From the NCBI RefSeq assembly GCF_036014115.1, contig NZ_CP107913.1, positions 1,054,001 through 1,118,000 of the forward strand: a stretch of DNA of 64,000 bases, read 5' to 3'. A program made the position numbers and the translations under genes. The notes under the pieces were generated by a model. That model worked only from the letters and a program-made list of their open reading frames with translations, was not told the DNA's origin and did not search any database. Position 1 is the stretch's first letter. Every line of letters starts with the position of its first letter. Source of the stretch: Streptomyces sp. NBC_00448. Its GTDB lineage: Bacteria; Actinomycetota; Actinomycetes; Streptomycetales; Streptomycetaceae. This document shows, in pieces, positions 16,954 through 25,159 of this stretch.

Positions 16954-18081
16954 TCAGGCCACGAGCAGCCGCAGGCCCAACTCGGCCGTGTCCAGCGCGA
17001 CCAGGTCACGGTTGCGCTCGGCCCACCGCCCCGAGGAAAGGTCCTCGCGCAATGCGTCCACCGCCCGCCGCTCCGCCTCCGGCCCGACCCTGGTCCACAC
17101 CGACACCGCGCGGCGCACCTGCTCGTCCAGATACGCCTCGGGACGGCGCCAGTACGCCTCGAAGAAGCCGTCGGCGCAGTCCCACGGGACGAGCACCGGC
17201 TCCGCACGACCCCCGATCGCCCGGGTCAGATCAGCCAGCGACGGCCAGTCGACGAGGAGGTCGGCGAACTCGGGCAGGTAGTCGCGGGTGAGCCAGAACC
17301 GCTGGAGCCAGCCGGTCGTGCTCGCGTCGTAGGTGAACACCACCACGCGGCGGGCCACCCGCCGCATCTCGCGCAAGCCCGCGATCGGGTCCTGCCAGTG
17401 GTGAACGGTGCTGAAGGCCATCGCGGCGTCGAAGGACTGGTCGGCGAACGGAAGGCTCTCCGCGGCGGCGGCCACGCACGGCGCCGCTCCCGCGGGACGC
17501 TGCGCCCGCATCACCGCCGACGGTTCCACCGCGGTCACGTCACGGTCCGGCGGCTCGTAGGAGCCGGTGCCGGCGCCGACGTTCAGCACCGTCCGCGCGT
17601 CGCCGAGCGCTTCCCACACCCGCGCGGCGATCCGCGGCTCGGTGCACCGCGTCGCCGGGTAGGCGGACCCGATGGTGTCGTACAACTGCGCCCCGAACAC
17701 CTTCAGTTGCTCCTCCGGTGTCGTCCTGATCCCCATGGCCCGTGCCTCCAGTTCCTTGTCGATGGCCGTCACCATCGCGGCGGCGCGGTCGCGCTGCTCC
17801 AGCAGCAGACCGCGCAGCCGGCGCAGGTGCGCGACCGCGTCGGTGGCCGGGTCGTCGACGAGATCCGCGATCTCGCGCAGGCCGAAGCCCAGCCGCCGGT
17901 AGCCGAGCACCTCCCGCAGCCGCTCCACGTCGCCCGCCGAATAGGCCCGATACCCGGCCCCGGTCCGCGCGGACGGCTCCACCAGGCCGATCTCGTCGTA
18001 GTGATGCAGCGTGCGGACGCTCACGCCCGCCAGCTCGGCCACGCGCCCCACGGTCAGGTGTTCTTCCACACCCTCGACCAT
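16954..18081 (-). CDS. MerR-type HTH fused to a class I SAM-dependent methyltransferase
   Basis: 375 residues. Residues 9-80 are a MerR winged HTH (LTVGRVAELAGVSVRTLHHYDEIGL, then RRLGFGLREIADLVDD), followed by a coiled-coil dimerisation helix rich in Arg and Glu. After IRTTPEEQLKVFG, a TipA-like linker, comes a methyltransferase: TVLNVGAGTGSYEPP (SAM motif I), VTAVEPS (motif II), FDAAMAFSTVHHWQDP (motif IV region). The C-terminal half resembles stand-alone streptomycete methyltransferases whose N-terminus normally reads LYDTIGSAY. The ATG at 18081 was kept although no clear Shine-Dalgarno is visible; an internal GTG four codons later is possible. Target DNA and methyl acceptor are unknown. 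Confidence 0.85.
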   Translation of the reverse strand: MVEGVEEHLTVGRVAELAGVSVRTLHHYDEIGLVEPSARTGAGYRAYSAGDVERLREVLGYRRLGFGLREIADLVDDPATDAVAHLRRLRGLLLEQRDRAAAMVTAIDKELEARAMGIRTTPEEQLKVFGAQLYDTIGSAYPATRCTEPRIAARVWEALGDARTVLNVGAGTGSYEPPDRDVTAVEPSAVMRAQRPAGAAPCVAAAAESLPFADQSFDAAMAFSTVHHWQDPIAGLREMRRVARRVVVFTYDASTTGWLQRFWLTRDYLPEFADLLVDWPSLADLTRAIGGRAEPVLVPWDCADGFFEAYWRRPEAYLDEQVRRAVSVWTRVGPEAERRAVDALREDLSSGRWAERNRDLVALDTAELGLRLLVA

Positions 18082-18087
18082 GCGGCA

Positions 18088-18327
18088 TCACGCCACGTGA
18101 GGGTCAAGCGCGCTTCTCGAAGTCGCGGGCGCTGGTGCGACGGCTTCCGTGCGGAGGCCGGCGACGCGGTAGTCCGTGAGCCGCATGACGAGTTGGCCGG
18201 CCCGCAGCCAGGCGGTGCGGCTGTCGTCGAGAGCGAGGGTTTCCGCGTCGACGACCCGGGGTTCCGGGAACCCCGGACCGTACAGCGCCCCGTGCACACC
18301 GGAGAGGTGGAAGCGCCGGGCGCGCAC
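18088..18327 (-). CDS. Unrecognised 79-residue ORF, possibly a fragment
   Basis: GTG-started frame of 79 residues (FHLSGVHGALYGPGFPEP, RTAWLRAGQLVMRLTDYRV). The amino-acid pattern looks protein-like but I recognise no family. Upstream, in the same frame, the sequence continues open into the DUF397 remnant of the opposite strand, so the 5' end may be missing. It could be the surviving C-terminal piece of a gene destroyed with the DUF397 gene, or non-coding sequence. The only neighbour clue is its position directly upstream of the MerR-methyltransferase gene. Confidence 0.25.
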   Translation of the reverse strand: MRARRFHLSGVHGALYGPGFPEPRVVDAETLALDDSRTAWLRAGQLVMRLTDYRVAGLRTEAVAPAPATSRSALDPHVA

Positions 18328-18347
18328 GGCGACGTAGAGAAGACCGC

Positions 18348-18458
18348 GTCGCGACGCGCGACAGCAAGAACCCGACCGGCCCGGCCCTCGTGTTCACCGG
18401 CGACGCATGGACAGCGTTCGTAGGCGGTGTCGCCGCCGGAGAGTTCGGCGACGCGTAG
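18348..18458 (+). pseudogene. DUF397 protein, C-terminal remnant
   Basis: The frame reads VATRDSKNPTGPALVFTGDA, then WTAFVGGVAAGEFGDA and TAG, which is the C-terminal half of the small DUF397 proteins abundant in Streptomyces, usually encoded next to an XRE regulator. The N-terminal WRKSSYSGG part is absent: the frame upstream of about 18345 loses similarity and carries no plausible start. No XRE partner is nearby. A good intrinsic terminator still follows it. Confidence 0.7.
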
Positions 18459-18482
18459 TTCCACGCGTTCAGCGCCATGAGA

Positions 18483-18518
18483 GTGCCCCACCCATCCGGA
18501 TGGGGCACTTTTCGTTTT
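18483..18518 (+). terminator. Intrinsic terminator after the DUF397 remnant
   Basis: GTGCCCCA (18483-18490), a 10-nt loop, TGGGGCAC (18501-18508) and then TTTTCGTTTT: a perfect 8-bp stem with a T-rich tract on the plus strand. It is unusually canonical for this genome and probably belonged to the intact DUF397 gene. Confidence 0.8.
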
Positions 18519-18561
18519 GCACCCCCGGACGACGACCAACAGACGTCGCCGCACATCGTCG

Positions 18562-19179
18562 TCAGAGGTCAGCCGCCCCGGATGCGCCGAGGTGCCGGTC
18601 CACGATTCCCCCGACGATCTTCATCAGACGGTCTCCCGTCTGATCGATGCTTCCGTTCTGCGTGCTGACCTGCGCCCCTTCGAGTACGAAGGTGATCTCG
18701 GCCGCGGCCTGTTCGGGGTCGGGCATCTGCGCTTTGGTGCACATGCCGATCAGCCTGCGGGCCTGGTGGGCCTTGTGGTCCTCGATCACCTGCCGTGCCG
18801 GATGAAGGCGGTCGGGCAGCTCGGCGAGGGAGTTGATGAACGGGCAGCCCCGGTAGGAGATCGCCGGCAGTCCCTCGGCGATGAAGCGGGCCAGGCCCAG
18901 AATCTGATCCTCGGGCCGGTCGGGGTATTCGGTTTCCACGCGGTCGAAGGCCGCCTGATAATCGGCGGCGACGATCCGCAGCCACTCCGCGACCAGCGCG
19001 TCCTTGGTCTCGAAGTGCCGGTAGATCGCCATCTTGGTGGTCTCGGCCTTGTCGGCGATCGCCTGGACCCCCACCTGCCGGATCCCTTCTTTCTGGAAGA
19101 GCTCTTCGGCCGCGTCGAGGATGCGCTCACGAGGCGGCAGCTTCGCCACTCTGCTCGGCCTGCTGAGGGTCGATGCCAT
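18562..19179 (-). CDS. TetR-family transcriptional regulator
   Basis: 205 residues from ATG 19179, chosen because GGAG lies five bases upstream; earlier in-frame starts lack a site. The HTH is ERILDAAEELFQKEGIRQVGVQAIADKAETTKMAIYRHFETKDALVAEWL. The ligand domain contains RGCPFINSLAEL, a TetR_C subtype often seen in regulators of oxidoreductases or hydrolases. It is divergent from an amidase gene; the shared 118-bp region contains a perfectly symmetric four-half-site array, so it very likely represses itself and the amidase. The inducer is unknown, possibly an amide substrate (inference). Confidence 0.9.
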   Translation of the reverse strand: MASTLSRPSRVAKLPPRERILDAAEELFQKEGIRQVGVQAIADKAETTKMAIYRHFETKDALVAEWLRIVAADYQAAFDRVETEYPDRPEDQILGLARFIAEGLPAISYRGCPFINSLAELPDRLHPARQVIEDHKAHQARRLIGMCTKAQMPDPEQAAAEITFVLEGAQVSTQNGSIDQTGDRLMKIVGGIVDRHLGASGAADL

Positions 19180-19220
19180 GACTACTCCGTCACTCCGATC
19201 GTGGGGTTCGCGACCCCCTA

Positions 19221-19278
19221 CGATACCAGACAGACCCCTTCGATACCGTGGGGTATCGTTCGGCACTCGACGGTATCG
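19221..19278. promoter_or_regulatory. Symmetric nested TetR operator array
   Basis: CGATACC at 19221-19227 and 19241-19247, and GGTATCG at 19252-19258 and 19272-19278. The inner pair forms an 18-bp palindrome with a GTGG spacer; the outer pair lies exactly two helical turns (20 bp) out on each side, and all four share the same centre (19249.5). It lies between the divergent TetR and amidase genes and probably binds two TetR dimers. Confidence 0.8.
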
Positions 19279-19297
19279 GTCTTGTCAGGGAGTGGCA

Positions 19298-20749
19298 GTG
19301 AAAGTTTCTGAATACGTGAGCTTCGACGCGGTCGGGCTGGCGGAGCTGGTGGCCAAGGGCGAGGTGCTCCCCGCCGAACTGGAGGCAGCCGCACGCGAGG
19401 CTGTGCAGGCAGTCGATCCGCGGATCAACGCCGTCGTGGAGACCTGGCCGTCCGACGACGAACCTGTCCCAGGCAGCGCACCCCTGGCCGGCGTCCCCTT
19501 TCTGATCAAAGACATCGCGGTTGCCATGGCCGGCAGGCGAATGGAGCTGGGAAGCCGTCTGGCGGCCGGTCACGTCGCCGGCTCCGACTCCTCACTGATG
19601 CTGCGCTTCCGTCGCGCCGGCCTCGTGACGTTCGGGCGCACCGCGACACCGGAGATGGCCTACGGCATCTCGACGGAGTCAGCGTTGTACGGCGCGACCC
19701 GCAACCCGTGGGACCTGGAGCGGAGCGCGGGCGGGTCCAGTGGAGGCGCGGCCGCCGCTGTCGCCGCGGGGGTGGTCCCGGTCGCCCATGGCACCGACGC
19801 CGCAGGATCACTCCGTGTCCCCGCCGCCTACAACGGCCTCTTCGGGATCAAACCCACCCGTGGCCGGGTGTCCATGGGGCCCGGCGTCGACGAGGTCTTC
19901 AACGGCCTGGCCGTGCACGGCAGCGTCAGCCGCACCGTACGCGACAGTGCGGTACTGCTCGACCAGATCCGCGGCCCGGAATCGGGCGACCCCTACTTCG
20001 CCCAGCAGCCGTCACGGCCGTACGCGGAGGAAGTCACCCGTCATCCGGGCTCGTTGCGAATCGGTGTCCTCGCCCAGGCGTGGGGCGGACGCCGCACCAC
20101 CACACCGGTGACCGACGCCCTCTTCCGCACCGTGCGGTTGCTTGAATCCCTCGGCCACCGGGTGGAGGAGGCCGAGGTCGACCTCGGCGCCGACTGGGAC
20201 GAATTCGTCCTGGCCAACGCCCGGCTCATGACGGTGAACCTCACCACCCTGGTCGACGGGTTGGCCGCCGCCTTCGGCCGTCCCATCGACTCCTCGACCC
20301 TTGAGCCGGCGACCCTCGCCGGCTACCACTACGGGCAGCGGGTCGGCGGCGCGCAATTCCTCACCGCTCTCGCGATGCGGAACCGGGTGGCCCGAAACCT
20401 GGCGTGGTACTTCGACGCGTACGACATCCTCCTCACGCCGACCCTGCCGGAGCCCCCCTTGCCTCTGGGCACTCATACCGAGGGTGCGGAGACACTGGAC
20501 GGCCTCGGCTGGATCGAGCGCATCAACGACCTGTCGCCGTTCACCATGCCGTTCAACGTGGCAGGCACGCCCGCCATGTCCGTACCTGTGACGGCCGACG
20601 CCGGGACGGGGCTTCCGGTGGGTATGCAGTTCGCCGCCGGATACGGCCTTGAAAGCCGGCTCTTCCGCCTCGCCGGCCAACTCGAACAGGCAAGTCCGTG
20701 GTCAGGCCGCACTCCCACGGTATGGGCTGGGAACCACCCAGGCCGCTGA
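19298..20749 (+). CDS. Amidase-signature-family hydrolase
   Basis: 483 residues from GTG 19298, preceded by GGGAG at five-base spacing. The catalytic triad of amidase-signature enzymes is present: Lys71 (FLIKDIAV), cis-Ser147 ([11 protein letters not shown]) and nucleophile Ser171 ([12 protein letters not shown]). The last motif has Ala-Ala where most members have Gly-Gly. Cytosolic, with no signal peptide. Members hydrolyse carboxamides, including indole-acetamide, nicotinamide-like and xenobiotic amides; the substrate cannot be deduced. It is divergent from the TetR gene and controlled through the shared operator. The gene ends just before an alpha/beta-hydrolase remnant. Confidence 0.9.
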   Translation: MKVSEYVSFDAVGLAELVAKGEVLPAELEAAAREAVQAVDPRINAVVETWPSDDEPVPGSAPLAGVPFLIKDIAVAMAGRRMELGSRLAAGHVAGSDSSLMLRFRRAGLVTFGRTATPEMAYGISTESALYGATRNPWDLERSAGGSSGGAAAAVAAGVVPVAHGTDAAGSLRVPAAYNGLFGIKPTRGRVSMGPGVDEVFNGLAVHGSVSRTVRDSAVLLDQIRGPESGDPYFAQQPSRPYAEEVTRHPGSLRIGVLAQAWGGRRTTTPVTDALFRTVRLLESLGHRVEEAEVDLGADWDEFVLANARLMTVNLTTLVDGLAAAFGRPIDSSTLEPATLAGYHYGQRVGGAQFLTALAMRNRVARNLAWYFDAYDILLTPTLPEPPLPLGTHTEGAETLDGLGWIERINDLSPFTMPFNVAGTPAMSVPVTADAGTGLPVGMQFAAGYGLESRLFRLAGQLEQASPWSGRTPTVWAGNHPGR

Positions 20750-20764
20750 AGAACGCTCCTGGCA

Positions 20765-21050
20765 CACTGCAGAGGGACATCGACCCCTACCAGCAGATCG
20801 CGGACTGGCGATGGGCGATCACCTACCTCGGCACACGCGGGGAAATCGACGAACAGCGCGTCGGCGTCCGGGGATTCAGCTACGCCGGTGGTCACGCCCT
20901 GGTCCTCGGGGTCACCGACCGCCGCATCAAAGCCGTTTACGCCCGGGCCCCCACCGACAGCGGTTACGAGACCGGACTGCGCCGCGTCCCTCCCCACGAG
21001 GTACGCACCCTGGAAGAGCGTTTCCACACCGCAACTGCGCTCCAGGGTGG
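20765..21050 (+). pseudogene. Alpha/beta-hydrolase, internal remnant truncated at both ends
   Basis: The frame reads RDIDPYQQIADWRWAITYLG, then GVRGFSYAGGHALVLGVTDRRIKAV and YETGLRRVPPHEVRTLEERF. This is the middle of a serine hydrolase of the dienelactone/acetyl-xylan-esterase-like type; the nucleophile-elbow Ser is in G-F-S-Y-A-G. The N-terminal third is lost at the amidase junction, and the C-terminal part with the catalytic Asp and His is missing where the group II intron begins. I could not find the missing C-terminal part beyond the intron. Confidence 0.75.
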
Positions 21051-21112
21051 GTGAGTCGGCCCGCAGCGCGGTGCCGGTGTTGCCACCGGTCCGTTTCTGC
21101 GGACCGCTCGCC

Positions 21113-21146
21113 GAACCCGGCGTGCGCGTTTCCACGCACCGGGCTC
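21113..21146 (-). ncRNA. Group II intron domain V
   Basis: Minus strand, 34 nt, beginning GAGCCCGGTGCG and ending CACGCCGGGTTC with a GGAAAC capping loop. The AGC catalytic triad, the two-base bulge region and the 34-nt length fit the domain V consensus. It lies 17 bases after the maturase stop and is followed by a CGGTCCG/CGGACCG hairpin that may belong to domain VI. Confidence 0.85.
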
Positions 21147-21162
21147 TCCACGGTCTCTGCCG

Positions 21163-22635
21163 TCAGGCGTGGTTGGCCAGGATCCAGGGGTTCGGGATCT
21201 TATTGCCGCGGTACCGGTACCTTTCGGTTGGCACCCGGCCGAGGTTGAACAATTCGATCCCGTCCGATGAGGGCATCAGCCACCGGCCGGTGTGGTCGGT
21301 GAGATGCCTTCGCAGGTCGGTCCAGCTCCAGCGGTGCAGCCGCATCCACCACCGGGCAATCCGCCGCCAGACGAAAATGGCGAGAGTCTGCAAGGTGCTC
21401 TTCGCGACTGCATATCTGAAGTAGTTGGACCAGCCGCGCATGATCCGGTTGAGCCGTCTCAGCACGTCCCTGGGTGGCTGTTGCGACAACCTGTGTGTCA
21501 GGGCACGAATCTTGTCCTTCAAGGACCGGATGGGCCGGTCAGCTATGAAGGTATAGACGTACCACTTGTCCGTACCTCGCTTGCGTTTCCACTGGAGGCG
21601 GAACCCAAGGAAGTCGAACCCTTCGCTCATGTGCACGACGCGGGTCTTGGCTTCGGAGAAACGAAGTCCCAGCGGCGCGAGCACATCAGCAATTTCCTCG
21701 CGCAGGACTTCCGCATCGTCACGGCTGCCGAACACGAGCACGACGAAATCATCCGCATAGCGGATGATCCGCCAGTTCGGCAATCCCCTCCGGCGACGGA
21801 GGGCGCGACTTACGGGGCTGGCCATCGTCCCACCCGGCCGCCATGGGCCATGGGCATGCTCATCGAGCACGCTCAGGGCGATGTTGGCTAGCAGGGGGGA
21901 CAGGATGCCTCCCTGCGGCGTGCCGGTCGGGTTGTCCTCGAAGTGACCGGTTTCAGTCATCACCCCGGCCTTGAGGAACGCCTTGACCAGCAGCAGCACG
22001 CGCTTGTCCTTCACCCGGGTCCGCACTCGGTCCATGAGGGCCGTGTGGTCGATCGAGTCAAAGCACGCCTCGATATCCGCATCCAGCACCCAGCGGTAGC
22101 CTTTGGTGCCGAAATACTGAATCTCCGCGACCGCGTCGTGTGCCCTTCGCTTCGGCCGGAATCCGTACGAGACCGGCAGAAAGCCGGCCTCGAAGATCGG
22201 CTCCAGCACGAGCTTCAGCGCCGCCTGAACGACCCGATCCGCAATGGTCGGAATCCCCAGCTTCCGGACTTTGCCGCTGCCGCCCGGCTTGGGGATCTTA
22301 CGCTCCCGCACCGGAAGCGGACGAAACGATCCGTCTTTCAGCTGGGTTTGCAGGTCGTCCAGGAATCCGGACACACCGACGCCCTCCTCGATATCGGCGG
22401 CGGTCAGGCCGTCGACTCCAGGAGTTTTCGCGCCGGTGTTGCCCGCGACCCGATCGAACGCCGCCAGCAGCGTCGCCGGGTCGTGCACGAAGTTGAACAG
22501 GTCGTCGAACCTGCGGCCGGAGTCGGCCGCCGCCCAACGGTGAAGCTTGGCCTGCATCCTCGATACCCGGGCGCGCGGCCCCACCGGGTCCATCGCATTC
22601 GCGGCGCCGATGTTCACCGACGCGTCTTTCGACAT
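21163..22635 (-). CDS. ltrA: Group II intron-encoded reverse transcriptase/maturase
   Basis: 490 residues. RT blocks: NTGAKTPGVDGLT, RPLPVRERKIPKPGGSGKVRKLGIPTIADRVVQ, GFRPKRRAHDAV, DIEACFDSIDH and the catalytic RYADDFVV (YADD box). An LDEHAHGPW insertion and a maturase X domain with LNRIMRGWSNYFRYAV follow; the C-terminus ends with YRYRGNKIPNPW. No H-N-H endonuclease motif is visible, as in many bacterial class C/D-like introns. It splices the intron RNA and drives target-primed reverse transcription. The ATG is preceded by GGAAGGAGG, a strong Shine-Dalgarno. The frame is full-length and uninterrupted. Confidence 0.93.
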   Translation of the reverse strand: MSKDASVNIGAANAMDPVGPRARVSRMQAKLHRWAAADSGRRFDDLFNFVHDPATLLAAFDRVAGNTGAKTPGVDGLTAADIEEGVGVSGFLDDLQTQLKDGSFRPLPVRERKIPKPGGSGKVRKLGIPTIADRVVQAALKLVLEPIFEAGFLPVSYGFRPKRRAHDAVAEIQYFGTKGYRWVLDADIEACFDSIDHTALMDRVRTRVKDKRVLLLVKAFLKAGVMTETGHFEDNPTGTPQGGILSPLLANIALSVLDEHAHGPWRPGGTMASPVSRALRRRRGLPNWRIIRYADDFVVLVFGSRDDAEVLREEIADVLAPLGLRFSEAKTRVVHMSEGFDFLGFRLQWKRKRGTDKWYVYTFIADRPIRSLKDKIRALTHRLSQQPPRDVLRRLNRIMRGWSNYFRYAVAKSTLQTLAIFVWRRIARWWMRLHRWSWTDLRRHLTDHTGRWLMPSSDGIELFNLGRVPTERYRYRGNKIPNPWILANHA

Positions 22636-23168
22636 TGCAGCCTCCTTCCCTTCTCGAAACCGTTGCCGTCCTTCCCCATGTGCCGGGCTTTCCCCGGCTC
22701 GGAGTACTACGACGGCTCCGCCCCATCCCGGCCCGATCTGCGGTCGGTGCGCTCAGCCGCCCGGTCGGGTTGGCGGCCCGGCCGGGTGGCAGGACCCGGA
22801 TGGTTCCCGTGTTCACTGTGATTCGCTCGACGGAGGAGGAGCCCGACTCTGTCCCTGCGGCATCACCACGGCTACCCCGCAGCACTTCACCGTGGTCTCC
22901 CGGCCAGCCGTCCTATCCGGCCCAGGAGTTACCCGCCGATATCCGACGGGTTGCGCACCGCCCCCGGCCCATATCCACCAGATTCGAGCCGGTGCAAGAT
23001 GAAGGGACGTAAACGCCGGTTCCTCTCGTACTCCTTTCCGTCCCGCTCGCCGGACCCGCACCATCTGGCAGTGCTGACACGTCCCGGCTTTGTCAGGGCT
23101 GCTTCCCGCCCTCACCGGCACCACCCGGATCAGACTGCCCTCAGCTCCACCGTCCTGCTGCGACAGGA

Positions 23169-23600
23169 TCAGCGACGAAGGTCTCCCACCTCCGTTCGAA
23201 TCAACAGCGCCTCACGGCGCACCGGCCGTTCCTTGCGCACGATCAGCCGTATCCCCTTCGGCCGGCCTCTGAGGACGTCACCGGCGGACTCGGCGACCCA
23301 GGCGCCGTCGCGAATCACGCCGCCCGGCTCGACGGCTACCGTCCAAGCGGCGGCCGGACGTTTGAGGACTGCTGCGTAGATGGCGTCGGTGATGGTCATG
23401 CCGACCGAGCAGGACAGCCACCTTCCCCGTTGGGCGAGCCACGCGACGAACTCATGGGTACCGCCTGCGCAGTCGGTGCGCATCAGGGTCTGGCGTCCGC
23501 GCCGGTACTGCTTCGGCAGTTGGGCCAGAGCGAGTCGGGAGGTGGTCATGTGGTCGGCGGGGGTGTTGCGGCTCCGCTGCTTCCGTGGTCGACGAAGGCC
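23169..23600 (-). pseudogene. IS1380-family transposase fragment
   Basis: The frame contains NTPADHMTTSRLALAQLP, then RRGRQTLMRTDCAGGTHEFV, RGRWLSCSVGMTITDA, VEPGGVIRDGAWVAE and PKGIRLIVRKERP, which is the middle of IS1380-family transposases. The N-terminal half is missing; an AFVDHG piece in another frame just upstream shows a small internal deletion of the region that normally separates it from the ADH segment. The C-terminal end diverges after the ERP motif. It is not functional. The interval 23062-23168 between it and the intron holds no gene; it may be element end or old target sequence. Confidence 0.75.
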
Positions 23601-23839
23601 GTGATCGCCTGCTGGACAACTCAGTTGCGTGACTCTCGGCTGTCCAGCCAACGCACCCGATCTGCCTGAGGGTGCTGAGGCAAACGGCCCTGTCCGCACC
23701 CCGGGTCCCGTTCCTTACCGTGCGGGCGGCCTCATCACCACGAGCGTACCTCGCCCTGAGCAGGCGACTGCGTGACTGCCCAGGGGCCGCTTCACCTGCG
23801 AAGTGCTCGAATCCTCGCGACTGGCGGGCAATCGGGCCT

Positions 23840-23950
23840 GGCGTACTGGCGCTGGACACCGACCGTGCCGGTGACCTCCCTCACGCCCCCGGTCTCGTCG
23901 ACCACGAGCTCGGCCCGGTCGTCGTGCAGGTGCTCCGCCACGGCTGGAGT
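23840..23950 (-). pseudogene. IS701-family transposase fragment
   Basis: About 36 residues reading GTPAVAEHLHDDRAELVVDETG followed by TGTVGVQRQYA match the region of IS701-family transposases around the first catalytic Asp (VVDETG) and the GVQRQY motif. Both sides are lost. Together with the IS1380 fragment and the intron this marks a repeatedly invaded spot. The sequence between 23600 and 23840 has no recognisable gene. Confidence 0.65.
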
Positions 23951-23984
23951 ACCAGCGACCGCTGGCGCAGGGGCGCCCGGGCGA

Positions 23985-24713
23985 TTACCAGCCGAGCGCT
24001 GGGCCGCAACGGCTCGCGAAATCACGGAGGTCGGTCAGGACGATGTCGGCTCCGGCCCGGCGCAGCTCCTCGGTGGTGTACTTGCCGGTCGCGACCGCCA
24101 CGGCCAGCGCGCCGGCGTCCAGTGCGCCGCGGACGTCGTGGGGCGTGTCACCGATGACCACGGTCAACCGGCCGGCGAAGCCGTGACCGTACTTGTCGGA
24201 GGCCCGCTTGCGGGCTTGGCGTACCAGGTCCGCCCGGTCGCTGCTGTCGTCGCCGTAGCCGCCCACCGCGAAGTCGATGCCGTCACCGAGGCCCAGCGCG
24301 CCGAGTTTGGCCATGGCGACGGGACGTATGTTGCCGGTGACGGCTGACTGCACGGTGTGCCGGGCGCCGCACGACGCGATGGCCTCGCGCGCCCCCGGCA
24401 GGACCGTACCGGCTTCGCGCATGCGGTCGGTGAGGCGTCGAGTGGCCGTCGCCAGGGCGGCGAAGAACTCGCCGAACAGGGCTTCGGTCTGCTCGACGCC
24501 GTTCAGGCGAAGCGTCTCCTCCAGGATCGCCCGGTCGGTTCGGCCGGACATGTCCGGCAGCTCACCGAGCGGCTTTCCGGTCACCTGCCGGAAGGCGAGT
24601 TCGTAGGCTGCGCGGCTCACCCCGCCGCCGATGGTGACGAGCGTGCGGTCGATGTCCCACAGGATGAGGTGAGGGGATGAAGCGGCCTCGCCGGCAGGGC
24701 TGTCCGTAGCCAT
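23985..24713 (-). CDS. HAD-superfamily phosphatase (phosphoglycolate phosphatase-like)
   Basis: 242 residues from ATG 24713; a GTG 33 bases upstream is possible, neither has a clear Shine-Dalgarno. HAD motif I is LILWDIDRTLV, motif II the Thr in SAVTGNIRPVA, and motif IV VVIGDTPHDVRGALDAG. The helical cap lies between motif I and II, as in PGP/beta-PGM-type HADs. Cytosolic metal-dependent phosphatase; substrate unknown. Its 3' end sits next to the IS701 remnant but the frame seems intact. Confidence 0.88.
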   Translation of the reverse strand: MATDSPAGEAASSPHLILWDIDRTLVTIGGGVSRAAYELAFRQVTGKPLGELPDMSGRTDRAILEETLRLNGVEQTEALFGEFFAALATATRRLTDRMREAGTVLPGAREAIASCGARHTVQSAVTGNIRPVAMAKLGALGLGDGIDFAVGGYGDDSSDRADLVRQARKRASDKYGHGFAGRLTVVIGDTPHDVRGALDAGALAVAVATGKYTTEELRRAGADIVLTDLRDFASRCGPALGW

Positions 24714-24770
24714 GCGAGACAGCGTAGGGCGTCGGCTCGCGGCCACGCGGACAGGTGATCAACGAACGCG

Positions 24771-25139
24771 TCAGGCGCGGTCGTGGAGGGTGACCTGGTA
24801 GCCGTCGGGGTCGGCGAAGGTGAAGGTCCGGCCGAAGGGGCCGTCGATCGGTGCGGAGACGATGGCGTGACCGTCGGCGACGAGAGCGTCGTGGATGGCC
24901 TGGACGTCGGTGGCGTGCAGCCAGATCGCGGCACCGATGCCGGGCCGGGCGACGGATGCGAGGTCGGTGCCGGGAACGATGTCGCGGAGTGCGAACGCGA
25001 TCGGCTTCGTCTCGAAGACGACGGCGTGCGGAGGTCCGGCCTGGGAGCGGACCAGGCCGAGGTACTGCTCGTAGAACGCCTGTGAAGCGTCGAGGTCGCG
25101 CACCTGGAGGGAGATGAAGTCAGGGCCGGTGGCGGGCAT
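24771..25139 (-). CDS. VOC-family (glyoxalase/bleomycin-resistance-like) protein
   Basis: 122 residues from ATG 25139, which has AAGGAG seven bases upstream; an earlier in-frame start would lie inside the operator. One VOC module: FISLQVRDLDASQAFYEQYLGL, then FALRDIVPG and the C-terminal GRTFTFADPDGYQVTLHD. Such proteins are metal-dependent isomerases, dioxygenases or resistance proteins; the class is not resolvable. It is divergent from a MarR regulator with two operators in the 63-bp gap, so it is probably MarR-controlled. Confidence 0.9.
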   Translation of the reverse strand: MPATGPDFISLQVRDLDASQAFYEQYLGLVRSQAGPPHAVVFETKPIAFALRDIVPGTDLASVARPGIGAAIWLHATDVQAIHDALVADGHAIVSAPIDGPFGRTFTFADPDGYQVTLHDRA

Positions 25140-25159
25140 GGTGATGCTCCTTATCTTCG

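Larger units (their letters stand above)
21051..23061 (-). mobile_element. Group II intron with maturase/reverse transcriptase ORF
   Basis: On the minus strand, a probable 5' end GTGCG at 23061 begins a ~425-nt structured leader containing GCCGGGGAAAGCCCGGC and CACATGGGGAAGG near 22680, typical of domain I/II of bacterial group II introns. An RT ORF follows, then a 34-nt domain V (21113-21146), a domain VI-like hairpin and an end near ...CCGACTCAC at 21051. Size about 2.0 kb. The intron is oriented opposite to the amidase and hydrolase remnant. The 3' boundary is good to a few bases; the 5' boundary is less certain. RT and ribozyme core are intact by eye, so it may still be mobile. Confidence 0.8.
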
